Origin: Gemmatimonadales bacterium
GTDB taxonomy: Bacteria > Gemmatimonadota > Gemmatimonadetes > Palauibacterales > Palauibacteraceae
Length of the DNA: 5,774 bases
NCBI GenBank assembly: GCA_030636765.1
Contig: DAOVWI010000140.1
Span: forward strand, 1-5,774
Reading direction: 5' to 3'
Shown one piece after another: positions 5,223-5,774 of the stretch (position 1 is the stretch's first letter; every line of letters begins with the position of its first letter). The position numbers and the translations under genes are program-made. Below the pieces are notes generated by a model. It did no database searches and had not been told where the DNA came from. It saw nothing but the letters and a program-made list of their open reading frames with translations.

Positions 5223-5774
5223 CTACAGAAGGAAGGCGGACGCGAGGCCCAGGAGAAGGAAGAAGCCGAATAGGTCGGTGAGCGCGGTCACGAAGACGGA
5301 GGAAGCCACCGCGGGATCCACGCCGATGCTCTCCAGAAAGATCGGCATGAAGCCGCCCATGGTCGACCCGACGACCAGGTTCCCCCACATCGCGAGCATC
5401 ACGACCAGCCCGAACGCGGCGTCGCTTACCAGCAGAAGGCCGGCCAGAGCGACGATACCCCCGATCAGGAATCCATTGATCAGACCGACGGTCAGCTCCT
5501 TGCCGACCACCGACCACCGCTCGGCCAGCGACTCGTCGGAGAGCGCGATCCGGCGGATCGTCACGGCGAGGGCCTGGGTGCCGGAATTGCCGCCGAGGCC
5601 GGCGATCATGGGCATGACCGCCGCGAGGATCACCATTCGCTCGATCGTCTCCCGAAACAGGAAGACCACGGAGGCCCCCATGAGCGCGGTCAGGAGGTTC
5701 AGCGCGAGCCACGGAAGGCGACGACGCGCCGCATCCAAAGTGCCGCCCCGGATCTCCTCCTCCTCGGAAACGGC
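5223..5774 (-). CDS. mgtE: MgtE-family magnesium transporter, C-terminal membrane domain, cut by window edge
   Basis: The frame is open from the right edge to a TAG at 5223 and gives 183 residues. They are the membrane domain of MgtE, a homodimeric Mg2+ channel. An acidic linker (SEEEE, 3-7) leads into about five membrane helices at roughly 21-40, 46-60, 93-116, 119-137 and 157-182. Family signatures are MPMIAGLGGNSGTQ (54-67), GSTMGGFMPIFLE (136-148), GVDPAVASS (151-159) and TALTDLFGFF (163-172). Asp167 in the last motif corresponds to the pore aspartate that binds Mg2+ in Thermus MgtE. The cytosolic N and CBS domains must lie upstream, outside the window. An internal TTG at 5738 would give a 171-residue protein but cuts just before the first helix and is not a plausible start. 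The stop lies 4 nt before the MeaB GTG, so the transporter, GTPase and mutase large subunit are probably co-transcribed. Confidence 0.93.
   Translation of the reverse strand, partial: AVSEEEEIRGGTLDAARRRLPWLALNLLTALMGASVVFLFRETIERMVILAAVMPMIAGLGGNSGTQALAVTIRRIALSDESLAERWSVVGKELTVGLINGFLIGGIVALAGLLLVSDAAFGLVVMLAMWGNLVVGSTMGGFMPIFLESIGVDPAVASSVFVTALTDLFGFFLLLGLASAFLL

Noticed and set aside
4502..5281. A 259-residue plus-strand frame antisense to MeaB
   Set aside because: It is the antisense shadow of a gene with intact GTPase motifs, and its composition is biased without any motif.

Overview
This is a GC-rich bacterial chromosomal window with tightly packed genes, strong G/C bias at third codon positions, and TTG/GTG start candidates. 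It contains no rRNA, tRNA, CRISPR array, transposase, integrase or phage gene that I can recognise. The gene set and the style of the G-protein and mutase sequences would fit a soil or environmental lineage such as Gemmatimonadota or a neighbouring phylum. That placement is a guess from memory and not a result.

Layout from right to left on the minus strand: the C-terminal membrane half of an MgtE-type magnesium transporter (cut by the window edge); a MeaB/ArgK-family GTPase 4 bp after it; and the large (substrate-binding) subunit of a B12-dependent acyl-CoA mutase 27 bp after that. A two-gene cassette on the plus strand follows: an AI-2E family membrane protein and a small charged coiled-coil protein. 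On the minus strand again come the small cobalamin-binding mutase subunit and, overlapping it by 4 bp, the start of an acyl-CoA carboxylase beta subunit cut by the left edge.

The four metabolic genes fit together. The carboxylase would make a carboxylated acyl-CoA (propionyl-CoA to methylmalonyl-CoA in the textbook case). The two mutase subunits form the adenosylcobalamin-dependent carbon-skeleton isomerase, and MeaB loads and protects its cofactor. The large subunit nevertheless carries Phe and Gln at the two positions that are Tyr89 and Arg207 in true methylmalonyl-CoA mutase. That pair is characteristic of isobutyryl-CoA mutase. The substrate is therefore open, and 'methylmalonyl-CoA mutase' would be an over-confident name.

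The mutase genes are split by an oppositely oriented cassette, so large and small subunits must come from separate transcripts. The coiled-coil gene and the mutase large-subunit gene converge on a 37-bp gap that holds one copy of a perfect 27-bp direct repeat, whose other copy overlaps the coiled-coil gene's 3' end. There is no gene-free stretch longer than 300 bases. The largest gap is the 254-bp divergent intergenic region at 693-946.
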